Positions 27,542 through 38,300 of a stretch of 64,000 nucleotides of DNA are shown here, in pieces. Origin of the DNA: Kamptonema sp. UHCC 0994 (lineage in GTDB: Bacteria > Cyanobacteriota > Cyanobacteriia > Cyanobacteriales > Microcoleaceae). The notes below the pieces were generated by a model. It did not search any database, had not been told where the DNA came from, and saw nothing but the letters and a program-made list of their open reading frames with translations. The stretch spans positions 1 to 64,000 of the forward strand of contig NZ_JARFTR010000112.1 in NCBI RefSeq assembly GCF_029167235.1, given 5' to 3'. The number at the start of each line of letters is the position of its first letter. Positions within the stretch are counted from its first letter, which is position 1. Position numbers and translations under genes: made by a program.

Positions 27542-27643
27542 ATGGTAATAGTTGACTAGAGTGAAAATCAGAAACGAGTTCACAAATCAGTAATCATCGC
27601 CCAATAATGGGCAATTTTGAATTATCACAAGGGAGAACACTGT

Positions 27644-29170
27644 ATGAAATTAGCTTATTGGATGTATGCAGGCCCCGCTCACATCGGCACTCTCCGCATC
27701 GCTAGTTCCTTCAAGAACGTCCACGCCATCATGCACGCGCCGCTGGGTGACGATTATTTCAACGTCATGCGCTCCATGTTAGAGCGGGAGCGGGACTTCA
27801 CCCCCGTAACCACCAGTATTGTCGATCGCCACGTTCTCGCGCGGGGTTCCCAAGAGCGAGTAGTGGACAACATCACCCGCAAAGATAAAGAAGAACAGCC
27901 TGATTTAATCGTTCTTACCCCGACTTGCACCTCCAGCATTTTGCAAGAAGACCTAGAAAACTTTGTGCAACGCGCTCAGTTGGATGCCAAAGGCGACGTG
28001 ATGCTGGCGGATGTTAACCACTACCGCGTCAACGAACTGCAAGCTGGCGATCGCACTCTGCATCAAATTGTAGAGTTTTATATCAACAAAGCTCGGAAAA
28101 AAGGTAATTTGCCAGAAGGAAAAACGGAGAAACCTTCTGTTAACATCATCGGCATTTCTACCCTCGGTTTCCACAACCAACATGACTGCACGGAGTTGAA
28201 GCGGTTGATGGCAGATTTGGGCATAGAAGTTAATGAAGTTATCCCAGAAGGCGCTTCGGTTCACAATTTAAAAAATTTGCCTCGTGCTTGGTTTAACCTA
28301 GTTCCTTATCGCGAATTGGGGCTAACTTCGGCGATGTATTTGGAGAAAGAGTTTGGAACGCCCTATGTAGATATCACGCCGATGGGTGTGGTAGAAACTG
28401 CTCGTTGTATCCGCAAAATTCAGCAAGTGCTTAATGCTCAGGGTGCTGATGTTAATTACGAGGAGTTTATCGATCGACAAACTCGTTTTGTTTCTCAAGC
28501 TGCTTGGTTTTCTCGCTCGATTGACTGTCAGAATTTGACTGGCAAAAAGGCTGTGGTATTTGGTGATAACACCCATGCAGCGGCGATGACTAAGATTCTA
28601 GCTCGTGAAATGGGTATTCATGTGGTTTGGGCGGGTACTTATTGCAAATATGATGCTGACTGGTTCCGGGAACAGGTAAGCGAGTATTGCGATGAGGTGA
28701 TTATCTCCGAAGATCACGGGGCGATTGGAGATGCGATCGCGCGTGTGGAACCTTCTGCTATTTTCGGTACGCAAATGGAACGGCACGTCGGTAAGCGGTT
28801 AGATATTCCTTGCGGGGTAATTGCTGCACCGATTCACATTCAGAATTTCCCGATTGGTTATAAGCCATTTTTGGGTTATGAGGGAACTAATCAGTGTGTG
28901 GATTTGGTGTATAATTCCTTTACTTTGGGCATGGAAGATCACTTGCTAGAAATCTTCGGTGGTCACGATACTAAGGAAGTAATTACTAAAGGGATTTCGG
29001 CTGATTCTGATATGAATTGGACGAAAGATGGACAAGCTGAGTTGAATAAAATCCCTGGTTTTGTGCGCGGTAAGGTGAAGCGGAACACTGAGAAATTTGC
29101 TCGCGATCGCGGTATTGCTCAAATTAATGCCGAGGTGTTATACGCAGCTAAGGAAGCTGTGGGCGCGTAG
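27644..29170 (+). CDS. chlB: Light-independent protochlorophyllide reductase subunit B
   Basis: A 508-residue protein from ATG 27644, which follows GGGAG and gives the standard N-terminus [20 protein letters not shown]; a TTG nine codons earlier is rejected. [13 protein letters not shown] (about 94-106) contains the Cys that binds the shared 4Fe-4S cluster with ChlN. Further blocks are [15 protein letters not shown] and [20 protein letters not shown] (about 398-417). With ChlN and ChlL it reduces ring D of protochlorophyllide in the dark. chlL and chlN are not in the window; in many cyanobacteria chlB lies apart from them. The upstream promoter and hairpin suggest its own control. Confidence 0.98.
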   Translation: MKLAYWMYAGPAHIGTLRIASSFKNVHAIMHAPLGDDYFNVMRSMLERERDFTPVTTSIVDRHVLARGSQERVVDNITRKDKEEQPDLIVLTPTCTSSILQEDLENFVQRAQLDAKGDVMLADVNHYRVNELQAGDRTLHQIVEFYINKARKKGNLPEGKTEKPSVNIIGISTLGFHNQHDCTELKRLMADLGIEVNEVIPEGASVHNLKNLPRAWFNLVPYRELGLTSAMYLEKEFGTPYVDITPMGVVETARCIRKIQQVLNAQGADVNYEEFIDRQTRFVSQAAWFSRSIDCQNLTGKKAVVFGDNTHAAAMTKILAREMGIHVVWAGTYCKYDADWFREQVSEYCDEVIISEDHGAIGDAIARVEPSAIFGTQMERHVGKRLDIPCGVIAAPIHIQNFPIGYKPFLGYEGTNQCVDLVYNSFTLGMEDHLLEIFGGHDTKEVITKGISADSDMNWTKDGQAELNKIPGFVRGKVKRNTEKFARDRGIAQINAEVLYAAKEAVGA

Positions 29171-29183
29171 TTAGTTTTAGTGA

Positions 29184-29210
29184 GGGCATCTGTTGTAGAT
29201 GCCCTTGCTT
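29184..29210 (+). terminator. chlB terminator
   Basis: GGGCATCT (29184-29191), loop GTTGT, AGATGCCC (29197-29204), then TTGCTT. It begins 13 bases after the chlB stop. It may also serve the convergent Ldh-family gene. Confidence 0.75.
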
Positions 29211-29228
29211 ATTTACACAAAAAAACAA

Positions 29229-30266
29229 CTAACAACTCAGATATTCAGGTGAAGCAACAGCCAACTTTTCCGACCACTGACTGAACTCTAAAACTACTGC
29301 CGGTTCAATAGGAATACCTACTTCCCGGCGATTCTTTTCCGATTTATACTCAAGTTCACCAGGAAAAAGAATCGCCTCCCCTTGAGCCTTTACTTCCTCA
29401 ATCGCCTGAGTCACAACCTGCGAAAGTAACGCACCTCCAGCAAACCTTTGGGGGTCAATAGCTATCATCAAAGAACCCAAACAGCGGTTCCGATCCAAGT
29501 CTTTATACATATTAGTAACATGAGGCCCAAAAGCCATCCCATTCAACGGGCCGCACAGCATATCAATCATAAATCCCAAGGCATATCCCTTATGTTCAGC
29601 TATGGGTTTAAGCGCCACCATTTCTGTTAACTCTTCAGTATCTTTTCCCTGTTCATTAACTGCCAATCCTAGCGGAATAGATCCCCCATCGCGACGGGCA
29701 TTTACAATTCGATTCCAAGGTACTATACTGGTAGCCATATCCAGACATAACGGTCGATCTACAATCGTTGAAGGAATCGCAATCGAAATCGGATTAGTAC
29801 CAAAAAAAGCCTGCTTTCCTAAATGGGGAACTACTAAAGCATCTGTATGAGTAAAAGCAATTCCCATCATTCCCTCTAAGCAAGCTTGTCTGGTATAAAG
29901 TCCAATCGCACCGCAGTGGGAAGAATTACTAATCCCCACAATTCCTACTCCTGCATTTCTAGCAAGAGAAATCGCTTTTTCCATAGCAAAATGGCACACA
30001 AATATCCCTAAACCATGATTTCCATCTAATTGACCAGTCGCCGCCCCAGTCTCAGTAAATTGTAGTTGAGGACGCGGATTAAGAGTACCACCAGTAAGAC
30101 GATTGAGATAATGGGGAACTCGCGAAACACCGTGAGAATCTATTCCCCAAAGACTTGTTTGTACTAAACTAGATGCTACAATTTCTGCGGCAGTTTCAGG
30201 CATACCCGTTGCCATTAAAACTTGGCTAACCCAAAGAGATAATTTATCAGAAGAGATTGCTAACAT
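29229..30266 (-). CDS. Ldh-family NAD(P)-dependent malate/lactate/ureidoglycolate dehydrogenase-like protein
   Basis: A 345-residue member of the LDH2/MDG family, which is unrelated to classical malate dehydrogenase. Landmarks: GIDSHGVSRVPHYLNRL with the catalytic His (about 41-57), GQLDGNHGLG (about 77-86), VGISNSSHCGAIGLYT (about 112-127), HLGKQAFFGTNPISIAIP (about 150-167) and EHKGYALGFMIDML (about 222-235). Members oxidise 2-hydroxy acids such as malate, sulfolactate or ureidoglycolate; the substrate cannot be fixed here. It faces chlB across a shared terminator. Confidence 0.85.
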   Translation of the reverse strand: MLAISSDKLSLWVSQVLMATGMPETAAEIVASSLVQTSLWGIDSHGVSRVPHYLNRLTGGTLNPRPQLQFTETGAATGQLDGNHGLGIFVCHFAMEKAISLARNAGVGIVGISNSSHCGAIGLYTRQACLEGMMGIAFTHTDALVVPHLGKQAFFGTNPISIAIPSTIVDRPLCLDMATSIVPWNRIVNARRDGGSIPLGLAVNEQGKDTEELTEMVALKPIAEHKGYALGFMIDMLCGPLNGMAFGPHVTNMYKDLDRNRCLGSLMIAIDPQRFAGGALLSQVVTQAIEEVKAQGEAILFPGELEYKSEKNRREVGIPIEPAVVLEFSQWSEKLAVASPEYLSC

Positions 30267-30409
30267 TTATTTGTGATTTTGCTCAAAATATGGTTGTGTC
30301 TTAGTCTTAATTGGGAAATATATGATTTAATCTCACGGGATTGACAAATTCAGTTAAAACTGGAGATATTCATCAACTGTGGTTTTTTTGAGGAGTAACG
30401 TATTCAATT

Positions 30410-32035
30410 ATGGCAAATATCTTCGGCACTGACGGCGACGACGAAATTGTAGGAAATCCAGCTAGCGACCGAATTCGCGGCTTAGATGGCGACGACACCA
30501 TCTTCGGAGTAGGCGGAGACGACACTTTAGAAGGAGGCCAAGGCTTAGATTTGCTCTTTGGCGGGGATGGGGCCGATTCAATTCTAGGCGCTGAAGGCAA
30601 TGATACTTTAGTAGGCAACAGCGGTCGGGATTTAATTTTCGGCGGAGTTGGTGATGACTGCATTCACGGCGGTCTGGGTAACGATATCATCCTGGGTGAA
30701 AATGGTAACGATACCTTGTTTGGAGACGCTGGAGATGATTTCGTCGGCGGTAACATCGGCTTTGATATCGTCACAGGCGGCACCGGCAATGACACCATCC
30801 GAGGCGGTGAAGATGACGATAGCTTGTTTGGAAATGCTGACGATGATTACCTATATGGAGATACGGGTAACGATTCTCTCAGTGGCGATCGCGGTAGCGA
30901 CCAACTTTTCGGTGGCGATGGTCAAGACTTCCTAACTGGAGGCGACGGCGCAGACACCCTTTTTGGCGAAGCTGACAATGATTTACTTAATGGAGATTTT
31001 GGCAATGACCAAATCTACGCCGGCAAAGGTAACGATACAGCCTTCGGTGGCGCTGACTCGGACACCATTCTAGGAGGTGAAGGTGACGACTCGTTATTTG
31101 GAAATGACGATAACGATTTTATCTTCGGCGGTAAGGCTAATGATGCTCTTGATGGCGGCTTTGGTGACGATTCTATGTCAGGAGGACTCGGCGATGATAC
31201 TATCATTGGCGGCTTTGGCAATGACAATTTATTGGGAGCAGAAAATAATGACATCCTAATTGGAGGCGAGGGCACGGATACCCTGACTGGCGGTAGTGGT
31301 AGCGATTTATTTGTATTAGGAGCTGGTGCTGGTAGTTTGTCTATAATTACTGACTACGACGATACCGCAGATTTTATCGGATTGCCCAGCAATTTATCTT
31401 TTAACGATCTCCAAATCCAGCAAGGAAATGGTTTAAATCGCAGAGATACAATTGTCTCCATAGGTGGCAAGATTTTGGCAATTTTTGTAGACAATCCTTC
31501 GTCGCTGATCACTGTAGATGATTTTATAGATGTTGGCGAAACCTTGGTATCAGTACCGACGAGGACACCGACACCGACACCGACACCGACACCCACACCC
31601 ACACCCACACCGACACCCACACCCACACCGACACCCACACCCACACCGACACCCACACCAACGCCAACGCCAACGCCAACGCCAACACCAACGCCAACGC
31701 CAACACCCACACCAATACCAACGCCAACGCCAACGCCAACTTCTACACCGACACCGACACCGGAATCAACAGCGACCCCAGCGCCCACACCGACACCAAC
31801 AGCCACTCCTACCCCAACAGCCACGCCAACTCCCACGCCCACAACTTCGAGGCTGACTTCCCCACCTGAGATTAATCCGCCAGCAACACTGCCGCTCTCA
31901 GGTATAACAGTCAGCCCCGCGTCTGAGCATAGCTTGTTGCCAGTGATTCCTGGTCAAGTACCAACGATCCTGCCGGTGCAGCCGAACCTGACACCCTTAA
32001 TATCCAACCCAACGATACCGACTCTCTGGCTGTAG
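30410..32035 (+). CDS. RTX calcium-binding repeat protein with a Pro/Thr-rich C-terminal tail
   Basis: A 541-residue protein. It starts directly with MANIFGTDGDDEIVG and carries about 25 RTX-type nonapeptides of the form GGxGxDxLxG up to about residue 300, then a closing beta segment (IDVGETLV, about 375-383). A Thr-Pro repeat tail follows (about 385-475), then a Pro/Leu-rich end. This order is the reverse of the giant gene at 6887-11458, where the linker precedes the RTX block. RTX repeats bind calcium outside the cell; secretion is probably by a type I route, although the usual C-terminal position of the repeats is missing. A candidate -35 TTGACA lies at 30341. Surface or matrix role is inferred. 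Confidence 0.85.
   Translation: MANIFGTDGDDEIVGNPASDRIRGLDGDDTIFGVGGDDTLEGGQGLDLLFGGDGADSILGAEGNDTLVGNSGRDLIFGGVGDDCIHGGLGNDIILGENGNDTLFGDAGDDFVGGNIGFDIVTGGTGNDTIRGGEDDDSLFGNADDDYLYGDTGNDSLSGDRGSDQLFGGDGQDFLTGGDGADTLFGEADNDLLNGDFGNDQIYAGKGNDTAFGGADSDTILGGEGDDSLFGNDDNDFIFGGKANDALDGGFGDDSMSGGLGDDTIIGGFGNDNLLGAENNDILIGGEGTDTLTGGSGSDLFVLGAGAGSLSIITDYDDTADFIGLPSNLSFNDLQIQQGNGLNRRDTIVSIGGKILAIFVDNPSSLITVDDFIDVGETLVSVPTRTPTPTPTPTPTPTPTPTPTPTPTPTPTPTPTPTPTPTPTPTPTPTPTPTPIPTPTPTPTSTPTPTPESTATPAPTPTPTATPTPTATPTPTPTTSRLTSPPEINPPATLPLSGITVSPASEHSLLPVIPGQVPTILPVQPNLTPLISNPTIPTLWL
31560..31850 (+). repeat. Hexanucleotide repeat coding the Thr-Pro tail
   Basis: Runs of ACACCG, ACACCC and CCAACG hexamers translate as (Thr-Pro)n. 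The block can expand or shrink by slippage and makes false open frames on both strands. It parallels the linker at 8005-8320. Confidence 0.85.
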
Positions 32036-32038
32036 AGT

Positions 32039-32398
32039 TTAACGTTCCAGAGGAGTCTGAGTGCCATCCCACTCAGACTCATGCTGGTCATCTTCTAGAA
32101 GCGAGAGGCGATCGCCACCACCCAAAAACGATCGCAACTTCATGCGGTGAATATAAGGCCAACCACCTTCCGCTTCAATATTCCTTAGTAGTTGATAAAG
32201 TGCTTGTCGGTTATCTGGCAAAGACGCTTGAAACAAACCCTCCCGAATTTCCCGGTGCAAACCTTCCAAAGTTCGCAGCACAGCTAAAAGTAGCAGACTG
32301 TTCCCTTGACAACTCTCAGCCAAACCGTAAACCTCTTCAGTAAGGGATTGCAACTCAGACTGCAACTTTCCCGACTCCAAATCTGTGTCCCTGTCCAT
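32039..32398 (-). CDS. Conserved hypothetical protein, helical
   Basis: A 119-residue protein from ATG 32398 (MDRDTDLESGKLQSELQSL). The longer frame up to 32521 reads through a cyanobacterial repeat (32465-32488, translated as CVERSRN) and is rejected as the N-terminus. The body is helical: LTEEVYGLAESCQGNSLLLL, LRTLEGLHREIREGLF, and NRQALYQLLRNIEAEGGWPYI at about residues 63-83. No signal peptide or membrane span. I recognise no named domain. Its stop lies three bases from the stop of the convergent RTX gene. Confidence 0.65.
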   Translation of the reverse strand: MDRDTDLESGKLQSELQSLTEEVYGLAESCQGNSLLLLAVLRTLEGLHREIREGLFQASLPDNRQALYQLLRNIEAEGGWPYIHRMKLRSFLGGGDRLSLLEDDQHESEWDGTQTPLER

Positions 32399-32863
32399 AC
32401 CGCTAGTTTCTTTTAGACAACATTTATAAAAATTACCCTGAAAACCCTGCGACTTTAGTTTAGGGATGTTTCGACTACGCTCAACACAAGTGAAAAGGGG
32501 CTCTTCCGTATTTGTGGTCATAAAGTAGACTTATAGTTTAGCCACATCAAGGTTTTCAGGCGACCTTCGACCTTTAAATTGTATCAATTACTACTTTTTA
32601 CACCTAGCATCCGGGAGAGCCGTTCTATTCCCTTCTTCATGTGAGCACAAGCCATGTACAATTCTGTATTGGGCTATTAACCGAACCTTTTCAGAAATTT
32701 TAAGTTATCGCTTAACTTCACCGCACTTGCTCAAATTTTGAGTCGAGTGCAGGGGAGTATTTTGGATGGTTGTGTTGCCGTAGCCTGCCCTGCCTGCACA
32801 GCGTCTTGCCCAGAGTAGGGCTTTCTACATTTATTATTCCGATGTTGGATATTGAGGTTGACA
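32399..32863. other. psbO upstream region with a TGTTGAGCGTAGTCGAAAC repeat
   Basis: No gene is supported here. 32465-32488 holds a copy (minus strand) of the widespread repeat TGTTGAGCGTAGTCGAAAC. The rest should contain the psbO promoter, but no convincing -35/-10 pair stands out. Confidence 0.5.
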
Positions 32864-33703
32864 ATGAGGTATCGCGCTTTAATTGTTACACTCCTAGCTC
32901 TGTGCTTGAGTGTACTGACAGCTTGCTCAGAAGGGCCGACGGTTGCTAGTAGCGAGGCACTAACCTACGACCAAATTAGAGGCACTGGCTTGGCTAATAA
33001 CTGCCCTAATTTGCCGGAAACTGCTCGCGGGTCAATTTCTTTGACTTCAGATAGCACCTATTCGCTGACTGGTTTGTGTTTACAGCCAACCAGTTTTTTT
33101 GTTAAGGAAGAACCCGTTAATAAGCGACAAGAGGCTGAATATATTCCCGGTAAATTGCTGACCCGGTTTACGTCTAGCATTGACCAGGTACAAGGCACTC
33201 TGAAGGTTAGCTCTGACGGTACTCTCACTTTTAAGGAACAGGATGGCTTAGATTTCCAAGCGATTACTGTTCAGCTTCCCGGTGGGGAACAAGTGCCTTT
33301 TCTCTTTACTATTAAAGAGCTTGTTGCTAAATCGGAACCAGGATCTACTATTGTCAATACTTCTACGGATTTGGAAGGTGTGTTCAATGTTCCTTCCTAC
33401 CGCAGTGCTGGCTTCTTAGATCCAAAAGCTCGCGGCGTGTCTACTGGTTATGACAATGCTGTGGCTCTTCAAGGTAAAGGTGAACAAGGCGAACTTAGTC
33501 GCGCGAACGTGAAATTAGCTGACACTCAAACGAAAGCTGGCAAAATTTCTCTGCAAGTTGCTAAGGTGAATGGCAGCACTGGTGAAATTGGTGGGATTTT
33601 TGAGAGCGAACAGCCTTCTGATACTGATTTGGGAGCTAGACCTGCTCTTGATGTGAAAATTCGCGGTTTGTTTTATGCTCGGATTGAACCCTCTGAGTCC
33701 TAA
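32864..33703 (+). CDS. psbO: Photosystem II manganese-stabilizing protein PsbO
   Basis: A 279-residue lumenal extrinsic protein from ATG 32864; an upstream in-frame TTG at 32852 is rejected. It stabilises the Mn4CaO5 cluster. LTYDQIRGTGLANNCP (about 33-48) and GLCLQPTSFFVKEEP (about 70-84) hold the two Cys of the conserved disulfide, and GGIFESEQPSDTDLGA (about 244-259) and the KIRGLFYA end are diagnostic. The signal segment (about 5-20) ends LTACSE, a lipobox, so the mature protein may carry a lipid on the following Cys. It is monocistronic, with a strong terminator downstream. Confidence 0.98.
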   Translation: MRYRALIVTLLALCLSVLTACSEGPTVASSEALTYDQIRGTGLANNCPNLPETARGSISLTSDSTYSLTGLCLQPTSFFVKEEPVNKRQEAEYIPGKLLTRFTSSIDQVQGTLKVSSDGTLTFKEQDGLDFQAITVQLPGGEQVPFLFTIKELVAKSEPGSTIVNTSTDLEGVFNVPSYRSAGFLDPKARGVSTGYDNAVALQGKGEQGELSRANVKLADTQTKAGKISLQVAKVNGSTGEIGGIFESEQPSDTDLGARPALDVKIRGLFYARIEPSES

Positions 33704-33855
33704 TTTTGGGGCTGGGCAGAGGTGGGCGATCGCTCAGTGTTGAAGAAAGGTTTCTCAGCTTAGGGCGATCGCTTCCCCCCTCCAAACTAAGGCAAAATAT
33801 TTAGTCTCTGGTTTTGAGGTTAAATTTTCTCTACTGACTCTGCATCAAATGCTTG

Positions 33856-33880
33856 GAGGGGCAATTAGCCCCTCTTTTTT
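33856..33880 (+). terminator. psbO terminator
   Basis: GAGGGGC, loop AATTA, GCCCCTC, then six T. A textbook rho-independent terminator, 153 bases after the psbO stop. The gap 33704-34197 otherwise holds HIP1 octamers and three GCTAATT heptamers near 33925-33950, and no supported gene. Confidence 0.9.
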
Positions 33881-34197
33881 GTGGCAATATAGCGGTTTGG
33901 CTGTTGTCTGAGAACAGGATAATTGCTAGTTGCTAATTGCTAATTGCTAAGTCCATTTAAGTAGGGTCTTGCGATCGCAGCGCTAATCAAGTAAGATACG
34001 CAGTTAAGGACTTACAGGAAAAGGCAAAAACTACAGGTCGAGCCCGATCGAGCGAAAGCCTGAAGCATCTTGTATTTTCTCAAAGTGTTTCCGATCACTT
34101 CTGTTAAGTGCTGCGATCGCACCAGTTTAAGCAAAATTTGCTCATACTGAAGCTCAAGCACAATTCAGTGGTCTGCTCTACCAACCCAAACCTCGCC

Positions 34198-34965
34198 ATG
34201 TCTACCAGAGTTAACAATGATCTAAAAACTGAAAGCTTACAGTTGTTACGGGAGTACCAAAATGCTCCGTCAAACGAAGTACGCAATGAATTAGTTCAAC
34301 TCAATATCGGACTGGTGAGGAAAGAAGTTCACCACTGGCTTCACCAATGTACTGAAAGCTATGACGATCTACTACAAGTAGGTTCTATTGGCTTAATTAG
34401 AGCCATTGAACGATTTGATATGTCAAAGGGCAATGCCTTTAGTTCCTTTGCTATTCCCTACATTAGAGGTGAAATTCAGCACTACTTGCGCGATAAAAGT
34501 CCTTCTGTTCGAGTACCTCGCCACTGGCTAACCCTAGAACGCCAATCATCCTCGATAGTAAAGGATCTGCAAGTGCGGCTCAATCGGAATCCTACCGATA
34601 TAGAAGTAGCAACAGCTCTGAATATTTCTGTGGGAGAATGGCAAGAAATTAAATTAGCCTGTCGCAATCGCGCCCCTCTGAGTTTAGATGCTCCTCTACA
34701 GGATGAAGAAGAAGGTGCTACTTGTCTGGGAGAATTAGTACCAGATAATCGCTATCGCAGTTTTCAGTTGGCTCAAGAGGATCAAATTCGTTTACAGCAA
34801 GCTCTGGCTAAGCTGGAAGAACGAACTCGCGAGATATTGGAGTTTGTTTTCCTCTACGATTTGACGCAAAAAGAAACAGCGGAACGCTTGGGTATTAGTG
34901 CGGTGACAGTTTCTCGGCGAGTAAAGAAAGGACTGGATTCGCTTAAGGAAATGATGACTAAATAA
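34198..34965 (+). CDS. sigF: RNA polymerase sigma factor, SigF (group 3) type
   Basis: A 255-residue sigma factor from ATG 34198; an in-frame ATG at 34108 would add 30 residues not seen in the family. Region 2: LVQLNIGLVRKEVHHW (about 30-45), YDDLLQVGSIGLIRAIERFD (about 55-74) and FSSFAIPYIRGEIQHYLRDK (about 81-100). Region 3: PRHWLTLERQS. Region 4: EERTREILEFVFLYDLTQKETAERLGISAVTVSRRVKKG (split here about 206-245). In cyanobacteria SigF controls pilus genes and motility and some stress genes. No anti-sigma gene is adjacent. Confidence 0.93.
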   Translation: MSTRVNNDLKTESLQLLREYQNAPSNEVRNELVQLNIGLVRKEVHHWLHQCTESYDDLLQVGSIGLIRAIERFDMSKGNAFSSFAIPYIRGEIQHYLRDKSPSVRVPRHWLTLERQSSSIVKDLQVRLNRNPTDIEVATALNISVGEWQEIKLACRNRAPLSLDAPLQDEEEGATCLGELVPDNRYRSFQLAQEDQIRLQQALAKLEERTREILEFVFLYDLTQKETAERLGISAVTVSRRVKKGLDSLKEMMTK

Positions 34966-35338
34966 CTATTAGAAGATTGAAGAAATAGAGATTTAAGATT
35001 TTTGGGATACGCCACGATCTTTCCATTAGACCTCGACCCAATTTAGGTTTTTTCCAGACAGGGAAAGCATTTCCGATTCTTTTTCGCAGATGTCTATGGA
35101 TGTGGCTAAATCTTAAATCTTATTTCTTTGCGAGTGAGTAATCTTTGCTGCATTGTGAAAGATTTAACAAACCAATCCTATTTTAAAGAAATGTTAAAAA
35201 CAAATAACTTTATTTAAAATAATTAAGTTTTCCTTAAATTTTAGGGTAGTCTAATAATTATCAATAGATATAAACATTACAAATTAACACTTCCTAAAAA
35301 ATTTGTTTGTTTATTGATACTTAAAAGAGGCTACAAAA
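34966..35338. other. Gap with a long-range AT-rich inverted repeat
   Basis: Segments AGAAATAGAGATTTAAGATTT (split around 34981-35001) and AAATCTTAAATCTTATTTCT (35107-35126) are near complements about 105 bases apart, and could form a long stem. No gene is supported. The last 100 bases are strongly AT-rich and should hold the promoter of the giant kinase. Confidence 0.45.
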
Positions 35339-38300
35339 ATGATTAGCTTAGCTGGCTACGAGATTACCAACCAAATTCATGAAAGTAATAATTCTTTAGT
35401 TTGCCGAGGACTAAGAAAGCAAGACAACAAATCGCTCATTCTCAAATTTCTCAAGCAAGATTATCCGATGCCAGCTTCGTTAGTCAGATATAAGCAGGAA
35501 TACGAAATAACGAGGAATCTCAACATAGAAAGTGTTCCTAAAGCCTACAGCTTAGAAAGATATAAAAATAGTTTAGTCATCATTTTTGAGGATGGTAAGG
35601 GAGAATCATTAAGGATATTTTTTGCTTCTAAAAAAATTACATTAGAGGAATTTTTATCAATAGCTATTAAAATAACTAAGGCTTTAGGTCAAATTCATCA
35701 ACATAATATTATTCATAAAGATATCAATCCCAGCAATATTATTATTAACCCAGACACCGGGTTAGTCCAAATTATAGATTTTGGCATCTCCACTGTCTTA
35801 TCGCGCGAGAATTCTACCATTAAAAACCCCAATATTTTAGAAGGAACTCTTGCGTATATATCACCAGAACAAACAGGTAGAATGAACCGGGCAATCGACT
35901 ACCGCACTGATTTTTACTCATTAGGAGTAACTTTTTACGAACTGCTAACGGGGCAATTGCCTTGCGATTACAGCGATGCAATGGAATTAGTTCACTGTCA
36001 CATTGCTAAACAAGCAATTCCACCCTATGAGATCGATTCTCAAATCCCTAAAGCAGTTTCCAATATTGTAATGAAGCTGTTAGCAAAAACGGCTGAAGAA
36101 AGATATCAAAGTGCTTGGGGAATTGTCGCAGATTTAGAAGAATGCCTGCAACAAATACAGACTAAAGGAAAAATTGTAGATTTTGCAATTGCCCAAAAAG
36201 ATATTACGGATAAGTTTCAAATCCCTCAAAAACTCTATGGTAGAGAACGAGAAGTTGAAACCTTATTAGTGGCTTTTGATCGCGTCAGAAATGGCACAAC
36301 AGAAATCATGTTAGTATCGGGTTACTCTGGCATTGGTAAATCTGCCTTAGTGCAAGAAGTTTATAAACCGATTACTAAGGCTAGAGGTTATTTTATTGCT
36401 GGTAAATTTGACCAATTTCAACGCAATATTCCCTACGCTGCTGTTGTCAAAGCCTTTCAATCCTTAGTCAAACAACTACTAACTGAAAGCGAAATAGAAC
36501 TTAATACTTGGAAAGAAAAACTGTTAGCTGCTATTGGTGCTAATGGCCAAATTATTATCGATGTTATTCCTGAAGTAGAATTGATAGTTGGCAAACAGCA
36601 TCCTGTACAAGAATTAGGCGCTACAGAAGCGCAAAACCGCTTCAACTTAGTATTTCAAAAATTTATCGGCGTATTTTGTTCAGTTGACCATCCTTTAGTC
36701 ATTTTTCTAGATGATTTGCAATGGTCTGATTCCGCTACATTGAAATTACTGCAAACAATGATGTCAGAGGAGAAAACGAAATATCTATTTCTAATTGGTG
36801 CTTATCGAGATAACGAAGTTAACCCCTCTCATCCTTTAATGATAACTCTGGATGAGCTGCAAAAACAAGGTAAAAGAATCGATCGAATTACTTTAACTCC
36901 CTTACACCTTCAGCAGATTGGTAACTTGATTGCTGATACCGTGCGTAAGGACAAAAAATCAGCGATCCCTCTAGCCGAGTTAGTCGTGAGTAAAACTCAA
37001 GGTAATCCTTTTTTTGTAAATCAGTTTCTCAAAACTCTCTATCAAGAAAACCTGCTAAACTTCAATCCCCAGCAAAGAAACTGGGATTGGAATATTTCGG
37101 AAATAGAAGCTGTAAGAATTACCGATAATGTCATTGAATTGATGCTTGGGAAATTAAGAAAAATGCCTGAATTAACTCAGCAAGTTTTGCGTTTAGCAGC
37201 TTGTGTGGGCAATAGCTTTGACTTAAACACCCTCTCAATCATTAATCAAAAATCTCCTGGCGAAACCTTTCAAGAACTTTTGCCAGCCATCCAAGATGGA
37301 TTGATTCTAACTACTTCTGAATTAGGTACTATAGAAGAAGAAATAATTAATTCAGACCTGGTAATTACTACTTATAAATTTTTGCACGATCGCGTGCAGC
37401 AGTCCGGCTATGCTTTGATTGAACCACAGCTTCAAACAGCTATTCACCTGCAAATTGGTCGGCTATTAGTAGCGAATATTTCTCCTGAACGACGAGGAGA
37501 AAGAATTTTTGAAATCGCCGATCATTTGAATTCAGGTCGGAATTTAATCATTGAGGATCGGGAGAAAGTTGAGCTGGCTATTTTAAATTTAACAGCAGGT
37601 CGCAAAGCCAAAGATGCAACGGCTTATGCTGCTGCAAGAGACTACTTAAAAATCGGGTTGGAAATTTTACCGGGCGATATTTGGCAAGAATATTACGACC
37701 TAGCTTTTACCTTTCATAAAGAACTGGTAGATGCCGAATATTTAAATGGGAATTTTGAAGAATCTGAAGCCTTAATAGAACTGACTTTTTCACGAGCAAA
37801 AACCGATATAGAAAAAGCCGAAGTTTACAATATTTTGATCGTGCAGTACACTCTACTGACTAAATATGAAGAGGCAATTAAATCGGGATTAAAAGCCCTG
37901 CACTTGCTAGGAATAGACTTAGCTGAAGATAATTTAAGTGAGGCGGTTAGCGCTGAACTGGCTGAAGTAAAAGCTAATTTAGCGAACCAAGAAATTGCTT
38001 CATTAATTAATGCCGAAAAGATGAAAGATCCATCTAAAAGAATTGCCTTGAAATTATTGGGAAATATGGGGCCGCTAACGTTCTTTTCATCTCAAGAGCT
38101 GTGGAAGCTGACAGTTATTAAAGCGATTAATCTTTCTCTCAAGTACGGTTTTGTGGCAGGAGGATCTTACTGCTACTCATGTTATGGAATTATCCTGAAT
38201 TCAATTTTAGGGGATTATCAATCTGCTTATGAGTTTGGCAGACTCGCCCTTGCTCTTAGCGAAAACTCAAATAACCTGTCTCAAAATTGCCAAGATAGTG

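Noticed and set aside
31354-31842. 162-codon minus-strand frame over the second RTX gene
   Set aside because: A Gly-Val run caused by the Thr-Pro hexamers on the other strand.
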